Translations under genes and position numbers: made by a program
Assembly (NCBI GenBank): GCA_013399695.1
Contig: VXAU01003166.1
Location: forward strand, 2,719-66,718
Direction: 5' to 3'
DNA length: 64,000 bases
From: Formicarius rufipectus
Taxonomy: Eukaryota; Chordata; Aves; Passeriformes; Formicariidae
Notes under the pieces: model-generated
Seen by the model: the letters and a program-made list of their open reading frames with translations, nothing else
Databases searched by the model: none
Told to the model about the DNA's origin: nothing
Part shown: positions 61,393-64,000 of the stretch, piece by piece
Layout of the letters: each line of letters begins with the position of its first letter
Numbering within the stretch: position 1 is the first letter of the stretch

Positions 61393-64000
61393 GCTGTAGC
61401 AACCAAGCGTGTTGGAGCTAACAGTGGAAAAGCTTCCACAGCTGTGTCAGAAGATTTTAAAAAAAATTCCCTGGTGCTCCTTAGGCCACTTTGGCTGTTC
61501 CAGCCCTTTATGACATGGTCACCCAAGGGAGAAAGTGGATCCTTCCCCTGTACACTGCTGCCTGAGCATGGGGGAGCTACATGGCAGCAGCTGCACCATG
61601 GTAGTCAGCATCTTTTACTCACTGCAGAGAGAAGTCTTCCTGGTCCCATTTCTCTGTACCTCCAGGCTACCTGGGTGCACAGCCTCTTGGTGGCTGGTGA
61701 GGAGTGACTCTCTTTGGCCAGGCTTCCCAGCCACACTGGAACCAGGGGGCAGGTCACAAGCAAAGGCCACTAGAGCTACATCTGCTTGCAACTTGGTTAT
61801 AAAAGAGGATGTCCATACATATGCGGTATGTAGCTACAAATTACCAAAGTACTTGCTGGTAGAGATCATTACAGGTTTCTGCTCTTTTGCATACCATGAT
61901 TACAGGGTGCTGCTCAGCCAAATATACACCCAATACAAGTGGCTTTTAGCCTTATTTCCTACAGAAACAAGTGGGATGGAGTCACACCTCCTGCTGCCTG
62001 CATGGCTGCATCTTCCCCTGCTACCAGCCATCAGGGCCCCCCCAGGCCAACCTGGGCCAGGTTCACACAGTGTAAGTGACACTAGGTGCAAAATAACAAC
62101 TCAGAAAATTCATTTTTCTCATAGCTTGAAGAAAGGATGAGATTTTCTACACCACCCTCACTTGGGAAAAACTGTACTCCCCCTCATCTGCACCAGTGCA
62201 TGACCATAACACTTAACCAAGAGCACAGGAGACACAGATGCAACTTTCCTCTCAGAGGGATGTGATGCTGGATTTCTTACCGACCAGAGCAATGTCACCC
62301 ACTGTGCAAGACACTTGTCCTCAATATTGACCTTGGTTTGGTTTTGAGTCTCGTAAACAAAGAAGAAGCAAACCTTTCTACTTACCAGGACACAAAAATT
62401 CTAGTTTAACTAATACTCCAGGCTATGAAATGGATTCCCATGTTACCAAAAGATAAAATCTTGAACTGATTGTTGGGCCCTGCCCTTGGTGACATGGAAG
62501 CCCATGCTTTGGGATAATTATGATGTGGTTTGCAAGTCTTATAATGATAAAAGGTGTTGGATAAGTATCAGTATATTTATCTGGGTTTTTATCTCCAAAA
62601 ACAGAATGAAAATGTTTTTAAACAGGAATAGGAATTGTACTAGTATAAATATTTTGGATTCACAATGTAACTTTCACTCACAACTCAACAATTAATTAAA
62701 AGGTTTGTATATGTGGGTTCATCCATTTCTATGTAATCCAGTAATGCCTCAATTGCCATGATATTTGGGTGCCAGCTGCAAATAAGAATTGCAGAAAAGG
62801 ACCCTTTCATTGACCTTTCTTTTGCCCAACAGTACATCACACTTCATTTGTCTGAAGGCTGTGCTTAGCCACAGGTGACAGTGTCAGGGCTCTTAGAAGA
62901 ACCGAACCCTGAGTTACATGAGTTTTATATTAACTATTTTATGTCTATTGTCTCTCACTACTGTTTCCAGCCTTCCTGATCCTTTTTCACAAGATTTTCA
63001 TCTTGTTTATTTCAGAAGAGCTACTGACTGTGTCATAAATATTGATGTTTGATTTAATGCATTTTGCTTTTAGCTTGGCAACTCTGTATTTCTGCTTGCC
63101 AGGACTTTCCTTTTTAGACAGCTAAAGACACAGTTGTTATAATACAGACTAATAACTGCTTGAAAAGACTGCGAGGTTTTTTAACACAAATAGAAATAAA
63201 ATCCACATTCAAGTAACCCACTGCCTAAAATAGTACCCATGTCATTGTCATAGCACAACTGGTATCTGAAAAGCCCGCAAACCATCCAGCAAGAACTGCC
63301 CTATTCTGACCTGTTAAAACAGGGCAGAACTGCAATAATCCCATGGTATTTATTGTGTGCTTTACAACAAGCTCTACCCACAAACCTGAATAACAACTAG
63401 GGAACTATCACTCTGTACTGACTGCACTAGTACAAATCATTATTACTTACCTAATAATTACCACTTGATGGAAAAGAATTGAGGAGTATAATTTTCAGTG
63501 CTATACTTTCAGTGCTGCCTCCTTGCTTTGATATAGAGTTAAACCCTGAAGATACATCTGCTGAATTTTACTGACAAATTACATTCATCATCTATCTGCC
63601 TGTCTTGTCAAGAGTCTGAGATGTAATACATATTAAAATACTACACATGAATTTCCTGTTAGAGCACTTAGCACATACTGTGCTTGATTTCCAAAATCCA
63701 AAACAATGCATTTAGTGACCCCCAGGGAGCAGCCAAGCTACAGGATTAGTGACCTCTATAAGCAGTGGCCACAAAAACAAGAATACAGTGGGTATTATCC
63801 CCAAGTGAACGTGCCATCTGCTGCCCCAGGAGAACCACCCCAATTCCTTTCAACACACATGCAATTTAAGACAATCATGAGAATTCTATATTTATTCCTA
63901 CATATCTGTGTCCTTCATCCATCAGCTATGAAGGAATAGATCAGCATTTGCCCTGTGAGCTGAGTGTTATATTTGTGCTCTGATCAGAAAAAACACCAGC
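61393..64000. other. Non-coding stretch
   Basis: No exon or repeat family was recognised. The plus-strand 201-codon open frame at 61535-62140 starts in a GC-richer patch, has no domain I know, and is within what chance allows for a window of this size. Confidence 0.45.

Noticed and set aside
61535..62140. 201-codon plus-strand open frame
   Set aside because: No domain, no conserved motif, and it starts just after a CR1 fragment in a GC-richer patch; within chance expectation.
1..64000. CRISPR arrays, tRNA or rRNA genes, bacterial operons
   Set aside because: None seen. The intron-exon structure and CR1 LINEs point to a bird nuclear genome.

Overview
This is vertebrate nuclear DNA, most likely from a bird. 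The exons are short and separated by AT-rich introns, and the 3' ends of CR1 LINEs are scattered through the window in both orientations with the avian-type octamer tail. No bacterial, phage or organellar feature was seen. I cannot name the species.

One protein-coding gene is clear: NHS (Nance-Horan syndrome actin-remodelling regulator), on the minus strand, running from high to low coordinates. Five consecutive coding exons are present. In human numbering they are exon 4 (19012-19204), exon 5 (15638-15769), the giant exon 6 (11436-14399), exon 7 (10269-10395) and the last coding exon 8 (8894-9518, TAG stop at 8894-8896). All junctions are AG/GT and the phases fit (0, 1, 1, 1, 2). Together they give 4041 nt, which is 1346 codons plus a stop. 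The 3'UTR probably runs down to about 5290, where an AATAAA lies on the minus strand. The N-terminal exons, which in mammals encode the WAVE-homology domain, were not found in the 44.8 kb upstream of exon 4.

Layout: 1-4200 is a patchwork of decayed mobile DNA (a pair of direct repeats 3.2 kb apart, an LTR-like piece on the opposite strand, a CR1 tail). 4200-5290 is short intergenic sequence. 5290-19204 is the NHS 3' half. At 20594-20770 a CpG-rich block with a TATA-like box and a near-perfect splice donor looks like an internal NHS first exon. 21-64 kb is intron or upstream DNA with no exon I can prove. It holds CR1 fragments, a degraded CR1 reverse-transcriptase piece and an 850-bp pentanucleotide array with 139 perfect TATTC copies at 46816-47510. 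A second, weaker first-exon candidate lies at 55525-55755.

I found no undescribed multi-gene system. The items most worth a second look are the candidate internal NHS promoter, the TATTC array (the same motif as the human SCA10 repeat) and the missing upstream NHS exons.
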